Of a stretch of DNA of 64,000 bases, positions 12,601-25,475 are shown one piece after another (the stretch's first letter is position 1; every line of letters starts with the position of its first letter). This DNA is from Melieria omissa (lineage: Eukaryota > Arthropoda > Insecta > Diptera > Ulidiidae). The position numbers and the translations under genes were made by a program. The stretch covers positions 5,766,001 through 5,830,000 of the forward strand of contig OZ020269.1 of assembly GCA_963971225.1 (NCBI GenBank), given 5' to 3'. The notes under the pieces are model-generated. The model made no database searches and was not told the origin of the DNA. It worked only from the letters and a program-made list of their open reading frames with translations.

Positions 12601-15600
12601 CAAACACAACACAAACAACAGCTGGTAGAATATTCATAAACTCCAACATCTGCCGCCGCTGCTATTTCGCCACAGCACTTTGGTTGTTTAATAAGCCAAC
12701 AGGTGTCTGGTGGCGTGTTGGCGGCTGTAGTGTTGTTCTTGTTTTTCCTATTGGCGGCCGTGCGGATGCTGAACGTTGTTTTTAAAGCCACATTTTCGCA
12801 CAATTTCGTTGGTTTTCACCTGACAGCGCGACTGTTTCTGTGTTTCTGGCATTGACTCCGTTGAGTGTCTTTCTTTCCTTCGTCTTCACTGTTTTCACTG
12901 TGCTTTATGCTGTATTTACTTCAGCTGTGCTACTCGCTGTGGTAATTTTTTATGCGCATCTGCCATTGCGGCGTGCGGCTATTTAGCTCGTGAAATATGA
13001 AGCAACCGTCAGGGTTGAGGTGCACGAAAATGTATAAAGCCAGCCGTCAGCCCGCTGCACGTGTCCTTGCTGCGTCTGTCTATCTGTATGTGGCATTTCG
13101 ACAGCGCCAATTACAAAGCCCAACTTATCGCGTAATGCAATTCCTTTGCCAGCATAATTTTGTTAATGGTCTTTATTTGTATAATCAAATTGTCCAGGCC
13201 AATGTTGTCAGCGGGGCCAGGTCGCTCGAAGGCTCATCATTAATTTTCGCTCATTTCCTTAGTCGCTGCAAGAGCGAAACGTCTTGTACGCAGACCTGTC
13301 TGCGGCAAGACGTGCTCGGCTCTTCCGTGTTTTAAGCAAATGTACGTCATCGAGGCAACGCATTAAAAAAGGCCACGTTTTATGGAAAATGTTTTCATAA
13401 AAGATTAAGGCGAATTATCTTTGAGAAATTTCATTTATTTGCAGTATTTGCATGGTTGAAGAATTTGACAGCACGTTGTTTTTTCATGCTCCTTTAGTAG
13501 TTTTGTTTTATTTAAGCTGAAAAACGAGGAGTGAAACAATGAATAGTAAAAAAGCTTCTTCCATATTTGAATGAAGATGAGGAAAAAACCCACTTATAGC
13601 TAATTTTAGGACTTAAATATGCGAGTAGTTGTACTCAAAACTGAGTTTAAAACTTTTTCAAAGAAGTAAAATGTCAAATGTGTGTTTGAAACGAAATCAT
13701 CTATTCAGATAAATATAGTTTACTACAAGATTGAGTAACAACCTTGAGCAGTACCGCTTCAAGTTTATTAATTTGGCTTTGATATTATTTTCGACACTCT
13801 GGAGTAGAGACTTCAACTCCACTGTTCCAACCTTATAGAACCGCCAATGCTCAAATCTATTGCCTGTAGTTATTCGAAATGCTGGAAATGAGCTTTTCAC
13901 AGTGCTCACATGTGCCAGAAACTAATTCAATTATTGACCGCATCAAAAGTTTGCAATGTCTCTGCAATGTCCAACGTCCGCACTACACTAACCAGACGGC
14001 AATAACTCACTTTCTAGCGGCTTGCGTGACTCAGCCACAAACTACGCTACACATGTGTGTATGTATGTGTGTATATTCTCATGTATATAATGTGTTTGTG
14101 TATGCAGGCTTTGTACATGAGCGTGTGTGCTCGGTCTAACATTATCTCATGTCTGGCCAAGTGCAAGGGGCGTTGCCGTCCTGTGGCGTGCCGGAAGTAT
14201 TTTCGCCTCGCCATCGTCTAGACAAAATATTTTTGTTAATAGAAAAGAAAAGCAAAAGCAAATAATAAATAAATATAAATCATGGCATTAAGCTAAATTA
14301 CGTAGAACATTAAAAGGACGTTTGTAAGCTGCAGCGTTTAAGTGAATAACGATTTAACGAATGCGAGTGGAGAGTGCGAGGAAAACGCAGTTAGTGTTTA
14401 GTAGTTGGTAATTCGACACATTCAGGATTGCATGGATTCCAAGCACAGAGCAGAATCAATGGTATCTAACTAAGAGTAAGGTTTCGCTTGGCATGACGTC
14501 TCAGTGAGTCACGCTCTCTGCTAACCTACATTAATAAAATGTGCCTGGTCAGAATGGTCAAGTGATTCGCCGTTTAATTTATGTCATTTACGTCATCATA
14601 CGCATTTTTCAGCATAAAATATTATGTAAACAATGTTGTATGTAGCAAACAATGAAATTAACCATCACGCTGTTTGAATATGTTGATACACACGAACTCG
14701 TATGTTTGTGTTTTTTAAGTAATTACAAAATTGATCTATGTAAATTAAAGCCAGCAAACAGCACAGAGCAAATGTTGGTGGTCACTCGGACAACAGTGAA
14801 CGCATTAAACGGGAAAGTACAAACGCAGCGTTGGAATACCGCAAATTGAGGTTGTCGCCCTGCAGGCATGCGCAGTGCAAAGCAGCAAAGCAAATATACA
14901 AGTCGCCCATGTTGAAGCTACAAGTTGCACAGCCACCAAAGCGCTTTCGCCGACCGTTTGCCAACGCACAAAAACGAATTACGAACTGCAATTGAATTGC
15001 TGGCAGTCGGCCATGCGTCTGACAAGTGCTCGACCAAAAGGATGAGGGTGCGTGTGCGTGTGTGTATGTGTAGGAAACGAAATACCTACATAAGCCGCAA
15101 TTTAAATTTAGCTGCGCGGCGATTTCGGTGAAAGTAAATTTTAATAGCAGCGCTTGAGAGTTGCGTAGTATCGCTATTGAAATGTAAAGGCGCTGCATGA
15201 AGGGCAAATAAGTAGCTACAGTGAAATTGAGCGAACATGTTAAAAGGCAAAGGGACTTTAGAAAGTGAATAAAGTGGTGTGAGAACGTTGTGAATGGAGA
15301 AAAGGTCTCTGTGTGTGCTTGTCTTTGAAAGATCCCAATAGGCAAGAAATAATTTATTTATCACAAGTGTTGCCACAGTCTTCGAGTAGCGAATCGTAAA
15401 ATGATTTATTTTAAAAACATGAAAGGGAAATTTTCAAAAAATTTAGACACTTTATCACCACTTGCAGACTGGCCTCAAAGCTATCTGAAATGAGTAAATA
15501 ATACATGTAAAATCAAAACATAACAGAAAACAAAGACAGTCTCAGCAAGAATGCTGTCGATGTGTAGTTGTTGTAGTTGTAGCTGCTGCGAAGGTATCAT

Positions 15601-17730
15601 GGAAGTTAAGAACAGATAACCGCAACGCTTTTACTTTCAGCTTTTACTTCTGCAATTATCTAACTTTCAAAAAATTTGCAATCCAGTTGAAACGGAATTG
15701 AAGCGATATGCCAACCACTAAACCGCAGCCTTCGCATTGCTTTATGCCCCGAACACATAGACAACGGCAGCAACATGACCACGCGACCGCAAGATGGCGT
15801 CGGCTTCAATGGTCGCGGTGGTATAGTTGGCAACGTGATTACAATGATGGCGACAGCAGCAGCCAACAATCAAATTTTTTGTGACGCTTGAAATTTCCAA
15901 TTTACCAAAATAACAAATATTACACATTTGGCTCATAAAACAGACAAACAAAGTATACAAACAAGCAATCGATGTTGCCGGTGTTTGTGTTGTCGTGCTG
16001 TCGTCGAAATAATCGTACCCATACGATTGTTCCAATTCTATGCAGTCATGTCGCTATCGTCGTCTATGTGTTCGGGGCATAATACTCCAAATTGTGGTTG
16101 TTTAAGTTTGTAGCGAATACTTGGGAACTGCAAAGAACTTGCAATACACAAAGTGTATTTAAGGCTTCATTCAAAGCTTCAAAGTATTCAAGTATTTCTC
16201 TGCTGTGTAATATTTACATATGTGCTGCCATAATTATGCATCCAACAATAATCCCTCTACGTGATATCAGTTTAACACTCGCGTGCAGCCTGACGTCGAA
16301 CAGATGCGACGGCACACAAGCAATTTTAAGCTATCAGCACAGCCCACGGCCCACTGCGCGCAACACACCAGTCTGACAGCCGAAAATCATACGCAGAAGT
16401 TTCGGTCGACAAAGTTTGTGTCATTTCAATATTACAACCCCACACACACATATACGTACATAGTACAGCCTGGAGCATAAGTCCACACAATATACAGAAT
16501 AATGCTGCATGCGCACACGAACATGTTTAAATAATAAACTTAAATAAATGAAAACTAAGTTTCCGCATGTAGCACAAGTTTCAGTCCAACGAATATTGTT
16601 GCCGGCTGTAAACGACAGCCGCACACACACATGCACACGGCGACAGACAGTCGGACAGGAGAAGGGCTGAACTGATTAAATCAGATTTTTCATTGTTGGT
16701 GCGGAAAATTGTTGCTAAATGAAAATTTTAAGTAAATTTTGTACATTTCAGTTGAAAATTCAACTACATACATAATACCGTAGGGGATTAAAGTTGTACG
16801 ATTTGCAGGCGATTAAGGTCACACTGAAAGCTGCTGGGTGTTGCGTTGTTGCTGGTGTCGGCTGGAGCTGCGAGGCAAACAGCATCGGAATGGAAATATG
16901 TGCTCATAAATCTGAAAATAAATTAAAGCCAGATTGAAGCGTTTCATTCTGTCGTTTTTTAATTACACAGATATGAATTCGATTTCATTATTTTTGGAGT
17001 GGAATGTGTATGATATACATATGTATATGACAAGTATTGACACATGTACATAGATGTTAAATAAGGATAACTGGACGCTGACCTGGTTGAAGGTAGAATT
17101 GCCTATAAAAGTCAAATAAGGGTTTGCATGAAGCCATTGTATTGTAGTGGCATAGCTACAGATGGACCTTCAATTTTTGAAATTTTTCACATGGGCCATT
17201 ATTGTCCATTGTGACGTTGTGCTCTCTGTGTGCTTGACGAGAAGGCACATTCCAGTAATCCAAGTGCTATCATTGCAATGAAGCAAAGCAATTGAATGAA
17301 AACAGTTTCCCAACTGCAACAATTTTTTAATCATACATATAGTTCGTGGAATTACAAACGAGAAAAAATACCTGGTCCACTACAATCAAACGCCCGAATA
17401 CACAAACGCCATATGTGCAACCCTGGCAGCGACCATTTTCATTTCAGAATATTTTACTTTATGCTTAGTTTTACGTTTTTGTTGCTATGCGTTGCTGAAG
17501 TGTGGCTCATGGAAATATGAAATCTCTGATCAATTTTTAAATGGCACATTCTGCAATATGGATTTTTCGCTGCAATTCGCTGTGCATTTATTGACTACAA
17601 AGAGCTGCCAGAGAGCGCCAATTGAACGCCGGCTGTGTTGTGCTGATATTGTTTTTTTTTTTAATTCACGACTCAGTGGGTGACAAGGTGGCTGTTTCGG
17701 AGCCGCGCGAATCGCTTTGAAAACTACATA
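9686..17730. other. Long non-coding stretch, no gene recognised
   Basis: 8 kb without a supportable gene. Open frames of up to 187 codons (14782-15345, minus) have low-information composition and no domains, and are taken as chance. An imperfect inverted repeat (15742-15779 and 16045-16082) is listed separately. CA/TG-rich simple sequence is common, for example 14050-14100 and 16440-16460. The stretch could be regulatory DNA or intron of a gene outside the window. Confidence 0.45.
15742..16082. repeat. 38 bp inverted repeat with 265 bp spacer
   Basis: Arms at 15742-15779 and 16045-16082 match at 34 of 38 positions and share CTATGTGTTCGGGGCATAA. The spacer has no coding signal. Nothing outside the arms matches, so a transposon origin is not shown. 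Confidence 0.75.
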
Positions 17731-18361
17731 CCGCACACACACAACAAAAGTGACACAACTCAAAATTTGTGATTTTTCAGGAAACGCAAAAAACTGTTTT
17801 TGAGCTAAATAAAAATTTTTTTAATAACGAATAGACCGTTCAGTAGAAAATCCTTACAGGTTATGCTTTTTAATAAGTTCAAAGAATTTTTTTTATTTTA
17901 CACTAGAAAATCCAAAATTTTGAGTTGTGACTGTTTTGATGATATTTTAATTCAATAATTACGGAACTATTTCAAGTTATGCCGCTTTTTCTGAATTTAA
18001 TAATTATAAATTACAGTTAAAAAGTTGAAAGACAAATTTTTCAAATTCATAATTAATTTTACTAATTAAAAATATATACAAAAATTGTCAGAATTTTGCT
18101 TAAAATTAACTTTAACAAAAATTTATTTCGTCAAAAGTGACACAATTTGAGTTAGGACTCTTTTGCATTGAGCTGTAGCAATCAAATAGCATCAAACTTC
18201 TGACATGAAAAGAGACCTCACTGTATTTTTGTAATAGTTAACAACGACAAAATATACTGAACTTTTGCTGATTGGTAGATTGATGCATTGTGCACAGTAT
18301 TAACACATAAACCCGAAAATGAAAAATTTTGAGTTGTGTCACTTTTGTAGTGCGTGTGCGA
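17731..18361. mobile_element. MITE, 631 bp, 38 bp TIRs, TA target site
   Basis: Left TIR 17731-17768 and the reverse complement of 18324-18361 match at about 35 of 38 positions and share AAAAGTGACACAACTCAAAA. Both ends abut TA. The motif recurs inside near 18130 in a degraded form. The interior is AT-rich without open frames. Tc1/mariner-type MITE by TA duplication. Confidence 0.75.
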
Positions 18362-19892
18362 TATGTGAAAATTGCCTTTGCATATTGCGAATAACTTTAG
18401 CGTATGCAAATTTTTGTGATTTTGAACATTTCCATAGCGTTCCGTTTGAAACTAGATTTAAATTTTTCTAAAGTTAGGTCTGCAGTCAATAGTACTTTGA
18501 AACGACAGTGGCGCAATTGGAGCATCAAGGTAACAGTAAGTTTTTTTAATTTAAATATTCAACTAAATATTTCCTTACACACACGCATAAGTACAAAGAT
18601 ATGTATGTATGTATGTATTCCATAACATTTTGATTTCATTTTAATTTTAATTTTATATGGCTGATGAAAATTTAATGTCAATACAAATGTCAAAATGTGA
18701 TTGACGTAATGACGGAATACTGACATTTTATCAAGCACACATACAACACGTTGAGATTTTGAAGGCGATGGCTTGAGAGAACGAGCTCAGCACGAGCTAG
18801 AGAACGTCAACAAGCAACGGTTTAGACAGCTTTGAAGAAAATTGTTGCTTTATTTTTGAAGCAAATTGCTGTATCAATTGTTGATTTGACAATCACGATG
18901 AGTGAGGCAAGTGAATGACAAATGTAAGAGGACAGGAATTATAAAATTAATGAAAACCATCAATTTAGCCATAACTTTCTCTCTTTCTCAGAAAATTTAA
19001 CTAGCGAAGATTTTAAATTTTTTCAAATCTTTATGGTATGCAAAAAATACTCTTAATGTTAATAAATCAACAATTTTTATTATAATATATCATGAACCGT
19101 AAAAATACATAGTATGTCCTGGTCCAAAATGAGAACAACAACTTTGCATTGAGTTTAATACTTCTTCAACCAGCCCAAGTTGTATTTTTCGAACGGTACA
19201 CTATTCAGTTTCTTTACTCGTAGATCAAATAAAAAGTTCAAATGGGCTTGCGAAACGCCTGATATTATAATATATTTACTGGCCGTCTCTTCCAATCTCC
19301 GCTCGAAAGAGGTGAAAAAGTACGCATCTTGGCAACAAATGAGATTCCCTTTATTTTTCCTTGAAATAAGGATATGCAAATTTGCGGTAAAGAATGCCGA
19401 CGAGGTGGCAAAGCGCGGCAAAAACTGTGAAGGCGAAAATCTGCAGCTGACAAATTGCCAGCGCCTGACGTACCGCCATCCATAAACATTGTGTGTGCAT
19501 GCGCATATATATGTACATCTAATATGTATATGTTGTATAAACATTCAATGTGTAGGTATGCATGTGTGTGGGTGGCAACAGCAACAAGTGAGCACACACA
19601 TATATGAAGCGGAAGTGAATTATTGGAGAAAATATTAAAGCGTGTTGTAGACTTTCTGAGAAATTCCTGTACTTTATTTAATACAGTTGAATGGTTTACC
19701 ATGTAATTGCATTCTAAAGCTTATATATTTTTTTTCTGCACTGATTTGTGCATTGTAATTTAATTACAAATTATTAAAACTTGTTTTCAAAATAATTAAT
19801 TTCGTTGAAAATCTAAAACAACAACCAAAGAAATAACAAACAAAATGGCAATGACAAACTCAAAATGGCACCAATACCAACAGTTGATTTAA
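18362..19892. other. Non-coding, no gene recognised
   Basis: AT-rich. A CATA/TATG simple repeat lies at 18598-18618. Open frames at 19155-19702 on both strands overlap one another and show no recognisable product. Confidence 0.45.
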
Positions 19893-20546
19893 CCCTTATT
19901 CCCAGAAGTGAGCCTCACAGTCTCACTAAAGATTTTAAATGGTGATAAATCCAAAAGATTTTCGATTCCATAATTTTATGTAATCCTCTAATGGAATGTT
20001 AGAATTATATTGCATTTATAAATTTCACATTTTAGACAGTTTTTGTACTTTTTAAACAAATGTTTTCAGTAATTTTGCTCATAAAAGCCCGACAGTCTCA
20101 CTTCTGGGTTTACGTTAGGTTAGGTTAGGTTGCGGTGGCTGCCTCTATAAGAGACACACTCGGAGGCCTGAAAGGCCCATTGTGATACCACATATTTCAC
20201 CCGTTTTTGAACTGTGTATGCAACACTGTTTTGCCAACATATGTTACAGCACACATTTCAAGCGGATCGGGAAAGGGGGAGGGGACCTACAGTTTAACGC
20301 CGAATCCGAACGGCAATTGGCAGTTTTTCGTTCACACTTGGAGGTTTTGCCATTGCCTGCCAAGAGCGCACTTGTGCGATTCTTGTAATTCTCATTCCCT
20401 TCATGTGGATAGCGATAGAAGTAGATGAGTTGTTCACCAGCCCGAGCCAGGAATCGAACCTGGAGCCTTTGGTATGAGAAGCCAGCGCGCTACCCGCTTG
20501 ACTATCGAGGCCGGCTGGGTTTACGTTACTTTTAAAATTCTTAGGG
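19893..20546. mobile_element. piggyBac-like MITE interrupted by a SINE
   Basis: TTAA flanks both ends (19889-19892 and 20547-20550), and the ends read CCCTTATTCC on the left and CTTAGGG on the right, as in piggyBac-type elements. Without the SINE it would be about 240 bp. A second copy in inverse orientation lies at 53113-53343 and shares the TCACCATTTGAAA-type interior and the AACTCAGAAGTGAG-like segment. Non-autonomous. Confidence 0.8.
20118..20516 (-). mobile_element. tRNA-derived SINE, full copy with 12 bp TSD
   Basis: Flanked by perfect direct repeats GGGTTTACGTTA (20106-20117 and 20517-20528). Read on the minus strand it starts GCCGGCCTCGATAG, with an A box (TAGTCAAGCGGGTAGC, complement of 20489-20504) and a B box (GGTTCGATTC, complement of 20451-20460): an internal RNA polymerase III promoter of a tRNA-like head. 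The tail is CCTAACCTAACC instead of poly(A). It was inserted into the piggyBac-like MITE and so is younger than it. Same family as 2505-2817. It is not a functional tRNA gene, because the arms do not fold as a cloverleaf downstream of the head. Confidence 0.9.
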
Positions 20547-20734
20547 TTAAAGACGTTGTACATACAAACATACATAAGACATGGTACATTAAAAATTGCA
20601 AAAGTTTCCCACGTCACTGGACGAGCGACATAATTTTAAAAGTTACCGTTGTAACGGGATCCACTTCACTGTTTCATCAATTTTGTGTTTTGACAAAATT
20701 TCTTTTCTAGCTTAATTAGTCTTCAGTATTCCGT

Positions 20735-21370
20735 CGCAACAAGAACAAGTGCGGATACGAATTATGTACGTTTACTTAAATAATAGAAACGTGACATACA
20801 AAACGATTGCAAAAAAAATGCGAATGCAAGCTACGCGACCGTATGAAGAACAATCATTCGATTTATTGAAAACTTGAATGTGTCTAGAAAACCAGGAAGT
20901 GCCAAAAATAGTTCGAGAAGAAATAAAACATTGGGAAAGAAGCTAGATTTGTCGCTCTGAGACTTAGCGAAAAAATTCAATACCAACCACGTAAACATTT
21001 TAAGAATAAAAAAAAGATACGGTGTGAAGTCTTATGAAAAATATTCGGCGCCAAGGAGAGAATACAAACAGCGAAAAATCGAAAATAAGCGACTTAGCAA
21101 CGTGTCACTACTCCACTGCTATCACTGATTGGTATCAAAGAAAAAAATCAATTTTGTTGCAAATGATATCAACCTGCCGAATTATCCAGCGCTCCGGCCG
21201 ATTGAGCGCTATTGGGCAATTTTGAAGACAAAACTGCAAAAATATTGTAAACCACCTCGAACAATCAAAGATTAAAAAAAAATTTACCTTCAGGCCACCA
21301 AAATGGTGCCTAGCAAAACTGTTCAATAGGTGATGGGGGCCATTCAACGAAAAGTTCGAATATTTCAACG
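20735..21370 (+). pseudogene. Tc1/mariner transposase relic
   Basis: The first part encodes a decayed N-terminal DNA-binding region: RNVTYKTIAKKM near 20785, then VSRKPGS near 20880, then DLAKKFNT and KKRYGVKSY (about 20960-21035), with in-frame stops and frameshifts. After an internal deletion the catalytic C-terminal end follows: LPNYPALRPIERYWAILK (about 21170-21225), the usual segment around the last catalytic acidic residue of Tc1-type transposases, then more stops. TIRs were not found. It is a dead, internally deleted element. Confidence 0.75.
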
Positions 21371-22398
21371 TAAAAGTCTTAAAAACTTTAAATTGTGATT
21401 TTTTTCTATTTTTTCATATTATAAGTGCAAATAAAAAAACAAGTGAAAAGAATTTGTTCAAATTTTTCATTAAAAAAATTTTAGTTTACTTTTTGCAATG
21501 TCTTATATACAAATTTCAATACACACTCATAAATATGTATATAAAGAAATATAAATATACACGTATGAATGTGCGTGCATCAAGAATGTTTACTCAACTT
21601 TGGGACGCACTCAATCAAATCGCATACCAAATCCCACACACAAATGCGCAAGCAGCCAACACATGTGTTGGTGCCATTCAAAACAGCGCGCTCGAAAATA
21701 TTTCTGTACCCTCAGATGCAATGAAATCATGCCAATAAAAGTGCACATATGCCTCAACTCCCCCTCACTTGGCTGCCAACTGGCGCTTCCACTGCATTTG
21801 CACAGCGATTCCTCATTTTTATCGCCAAATCCTTTTTCCGCATCACGAATAAGCGCCATCGAGCGTTTGCAGTGTAGCCGGCATTGTTTTTGTGTATTTG
21901 CGTATTTGTGTTGCATGCAATTGAAATTCATTTCCACTTCAATGGTCTTGTGAATTCGGCGCTTCCTGCACTGCATTGTTTCGGCCGCTGCAGTTTGGCG
22001 CGCGCAACCGACGCGTAGCAATGCAAATGCGGTTAGCAGGTTGTCGAACTTTAAACCGAAATTGTTGCTGAAAAGAGACGGCACGTGTTTGCGCAACGGA
22101 TTTCGCTCGTGGCTCACTTAGTCATTACGAAATACTATTTAACGGCATGGCCACCACAAACCAAAAGCGATCGAGTTTTGCTTTTGCAAACCCGGGAAAC
22201 ATGAATTTCGAAAAAAAAAATTTCGAGCGTTGGGAAACTTCTGAATTGAGATTGAGTGTCTAAGCAAACATAAAACACACTTAAAAACTGCACCAAAAAA
22301 AGGGGTACACCGCAACATTCAAAATAATATTCACTTTCTAGGGATTGAATTACAACTTGGAATATCAGTTAATTTACCGTTAATACACAACACATATT
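21371..22398. other. Non-coding, no gene recognised
   Basis: An open frame of 168 codons at 21611-22117 (minus) has no recognisable domain and overlaps an equally long open frame on the other strand. It is not called. Confidence 0.4.
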
Positions 22399-23081
22399 AG
22401 GTCTGTTTGGCAGAGAATAATTTGTACGAATTTGTACAAATTTGTACAAATTTTTACTGAATCCTGTTTGTTGACGCCAAATCTCCAGTAACGAGAGAGA
22501 AACTGAGAGCGTAAAGTGACAGTTCATTTCGTGAGAACTTGCAAGTTTTTACTGGAGAAATTTTATCCAGTAACTTTTTGCCAGTAAGAAAAAGAACAAG
22601 AAAAACATATGACTGGCTGCCATATGATCGACTGCAAAGAAACATAAATTTTGAAAACATTTGGAGGCAAATGGAAACAGCAAAGAAATTCTGCGTTCGC
22701 AAGTCTGCTGACCCACAACCGTCTTGCTCAGCTTTACACGCTGAAGCTCAAAGGGAAGAAGTGCAGATTGAGCGCAACGAACTATTTGCATTTTGCATTA
22801 AAAGTCTGATTTAACTTAATTTTCCCTACCACTTCAAACCTCAAATGAAACTTTTAGATCAGCTGTTTCGTTCTTTAACCCTCCTGTTTACACCCTTTTT
22901 ACTGTGTAGTGTGAGTGAGCCAAGTCCCAGTGGTGTAACCAAGAGTTAAAACTTGCAAATTCTTACAAATTGCTGTTTGTTCACATTTTTGGATAGTTTC
23001 ATTTTTGGGAGCGTAAGGTCGCTTACTCTCCTGATATTTTTTACTGGATAATTTTGACTGGAAATTTGGCCAAACAAACCT
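22399..23081. mobile_element. TIR element family AGGTCTGTTTGG, copy 1 (683 bp)
   Basis: Ends are AGGTCTGTTTGGC on the left and, reverse-complemented, AGGTTTGTTTGGC on the right; ATT flanks both sides as a 3 bp duplication. The left subterminal part has repeated TTTGTACAAA-like units (22418-22456). No transposase is encoded. Homologous copies lie at 28693-28911, 33049-33701 and in the interrupted copy ending at 33860. A 3 bp target duplication would suit PIF/Harbinger- or Zator-like mobilisation, but this class is an inference. Confidence 0.8.
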
Positions 23082-23084
23082 ATT

Positions 23085-24529
23085 ATTGTTTACAACACTT
23101 AAAAACAATGCCAAAAGTAAATGCAATAAGAGTAATTTGCGATGAAATATTGATGCGATTCAACCCGAGTAATAATTGATTAAAAAATTATAGTAAATAG
23201 CATTTTCCAATGCCTTCGCCAATGCTCGCCGAATAAATACACCAGTGATTGAATTGCGTCAATTCGATTTTTAGTACGTGTGCATTGAGTATTTACGCGT
23301 TGATGAATATTTAATATGTTTCCATAAAAGTGAGGCAATATTTTTGCTGGTGTTGTTGGGCCCCAGGAAGAAAACACTCGCTTGTTTTTATTGAAATTAT
23401 AATTTGCATTTTACGCAGCCATTGCGATTTAACGCTGAAATAACTTCCACAGAGATTCCCAATACAGATTGATGCGAGACAGCAACATAAAGCGCGACGA
23501 CGAGAGGAAAAAGCAGACCGGAAGAGTAGAAAGTGGAAGATTTTTAAATGGTTTGCTTAATGTAGAGTTTGGCATTTGAATTGATGCGGCAAGCAGCGGC
23601 GCTCTGAAATGAGATGAGATGAATTCGATGCTGGATGGGCTGTGGTGCGGTCTGCATAAACTTGCCTGCGTATAGGTATTTAAATATCTGTGTATGAGTG
23701 TGCGTGTGTCGGCGCCGCCTCAATTAGAATGTGCTCCAGTGCCGCTGTAACCCTAAAAAGTTCTCGCAAAAACATTCAAATGAAAAAGTAAAAAAAATAT
23801 AGAACGAAAAAAATCGCCAAGTGCTGCGTGTGTAGGCCTTTCGGTAATTTTATCTCTTCCATTCCATTTAGTTTTCAAGTGTTCTATTTACATTTCGCAT
23901 TTTTTCTGCCCTTTTTCCTAAAGCAGCGCACCCCCTATCTTTTCTATCGTTTGCAACCTACGTGGCCGCTACAGACTCAGCTGAACTCGGATTGATGTTG
24001 TGGCGGGCGGGCGGGCCACTGAAAGCCCAACGGCACTTGGCGTGCCATTTATGAACGAAGTGAACGCCGAAAAGCAAATTAGGAAAACATGCGAAAATGA
24101 ATGAAGGCTATGCACGGGTTTTGGGCAATTTCCACTTTGACGAATGGGGCGAAAATTGAATTTGTACATTTGATATTGAAATGATAAAGAGTTTCGGAAA
24201 GCTATGGCAACGGGTCTGGCCACTTTGGAACGCCGCAGTGCTGCGTAGAAGTGTGACTGAAAGGGGACACCACATAATTAAAACAAATTTCATTAGTAAT
24301 TATGGGTTTATATGATTAGCAATGGGGGAATGGCTGCAAGTTTATGCCAGTGTAAAGGCCAGTGTGCGCCTAACGGTGTGCTGCGTATCACCAAATCTGT
24401 AATTCAATATTAAATTATTACTATCGTTCATCAGTAAAGCACAAAAGCTCTTACAGTTACTGACCAATTGCAGCAACGGGCGCTTACTCATAGATAACAA
24501 ATACACACATGCATATGTATGTATGTTTA
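23085..24529. other. Non-coding, no gene recognised
   Basis: No domain-bearing frame. A G-rich run (GGCGGGCGGGCGGG) lies near 24005. Confidence 0.4.
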
Positions 24530-25475
24530 CTATGTAACACCCTGTGGGAAATCGGACTGGTCCAAGTCTAGTTTTTCAACTAGTCGCTTGACAGTCACAT
24601 ATGACCTCAGAATCGACTCGTTTCCTTGGAGCAAACTCACCCTTTTAACATGGCGGTGTCCTAGGCGAGGGTCAATTGTCCCCGTCTGCATCCATTTGCA
24701 ACTAGTCCAAGGTTAGTCCGAAGCAACCAGTTGTCAAACCAGTTGAAAGCGACTAGTTTGCGAACTAGTTTATTCGGGGCTAGTTCTCTAACCAGTTGAA
24801 TTTTATGTAGAAAATAAAGCTATACATTTTTTAAATAATTATTTTATTTTATAAATATTTAAAAATAATAACAAAAAATCATGGGGAATAAAAAAATTGT
24901 TGGTGCATTCAAAGATGAACGTTGACTCGTTGACACACTTCGAAACTGTTTGGGGTCTGACGCAGTTCAACATCCTGACTTCGCCTGCAATTAATAAAAA
25001 AATAAATAAATTAATAAATAATTATATAAACATAATTACATAAATTTATTAAAACATACCATTCGACTGCTGCTGCAATTCGTTGCTTCACGCAACCATG
25101 CAAAATTCTAACTGAAATCATTCAAGACAAAACGTGCAAATCGAGCGAACTTCGAGTCATAGAAACAGAAAGAAAGAAAGATTTCTACGCTGTTGTTGTA
25201 ACAAAAGCATCGCAAAATCAGCCGTAACAGAATAATGTTGATTATTTCACCTCTGTTCCGTCTTTCGTTTCGTTTCGTTTCGTTTCGTATTTTCATGTTT
25301 CTTCTCGCCTATGAACGCGCACGCAGAACGTGAACGATTAGACGCGAACTCACCCACTTCTGCATCCGCTGACAGTCGCTTGGACAACTAGTTGCCCAAT
25401 TGACTACAAAAAACCAGTTGAAAGACCAATGAATTTTTGGAACTGGTTGTCTCAGGTCCGACAGGGACATTGCAA
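24530..25475. repeat. Probable repeat with many CTAGTT/CCAGTTG motifs
   Basis: Both ends (about 24540 and 25466) carry a CCTGT...CGGAC signature in inverse orientation, and both flanks hold many copies of ACTAGTT and ACCAGTTG (24570-24600, 24720-24800, 25385-25450). The interior is AT-rich with GAAA and TTTCG simple repeats (25170-25290). No clean target duplication was found, so the boundaries and class are uncertain. Confidence 0.4.

Noticed and set aside
14782..15345. 187-codon open frame, minus strand
   Set aside because: No domain, composition dominated by Cys/Phe/His/Ser as in reversed simple sequence, no splice or promoter context, and overlapped by other open frames.
20451..20516. 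tRNA gene
   Set aside because: A and B boxes are present but the cloverleaf is not complete, and the segment is the head of a SINE with target duplications.
21611..22117. 168-codon open frame, minus strand
   Set aside because: No recognisable motif; opposite strand is open over the same region, which points to composition rather than coding.
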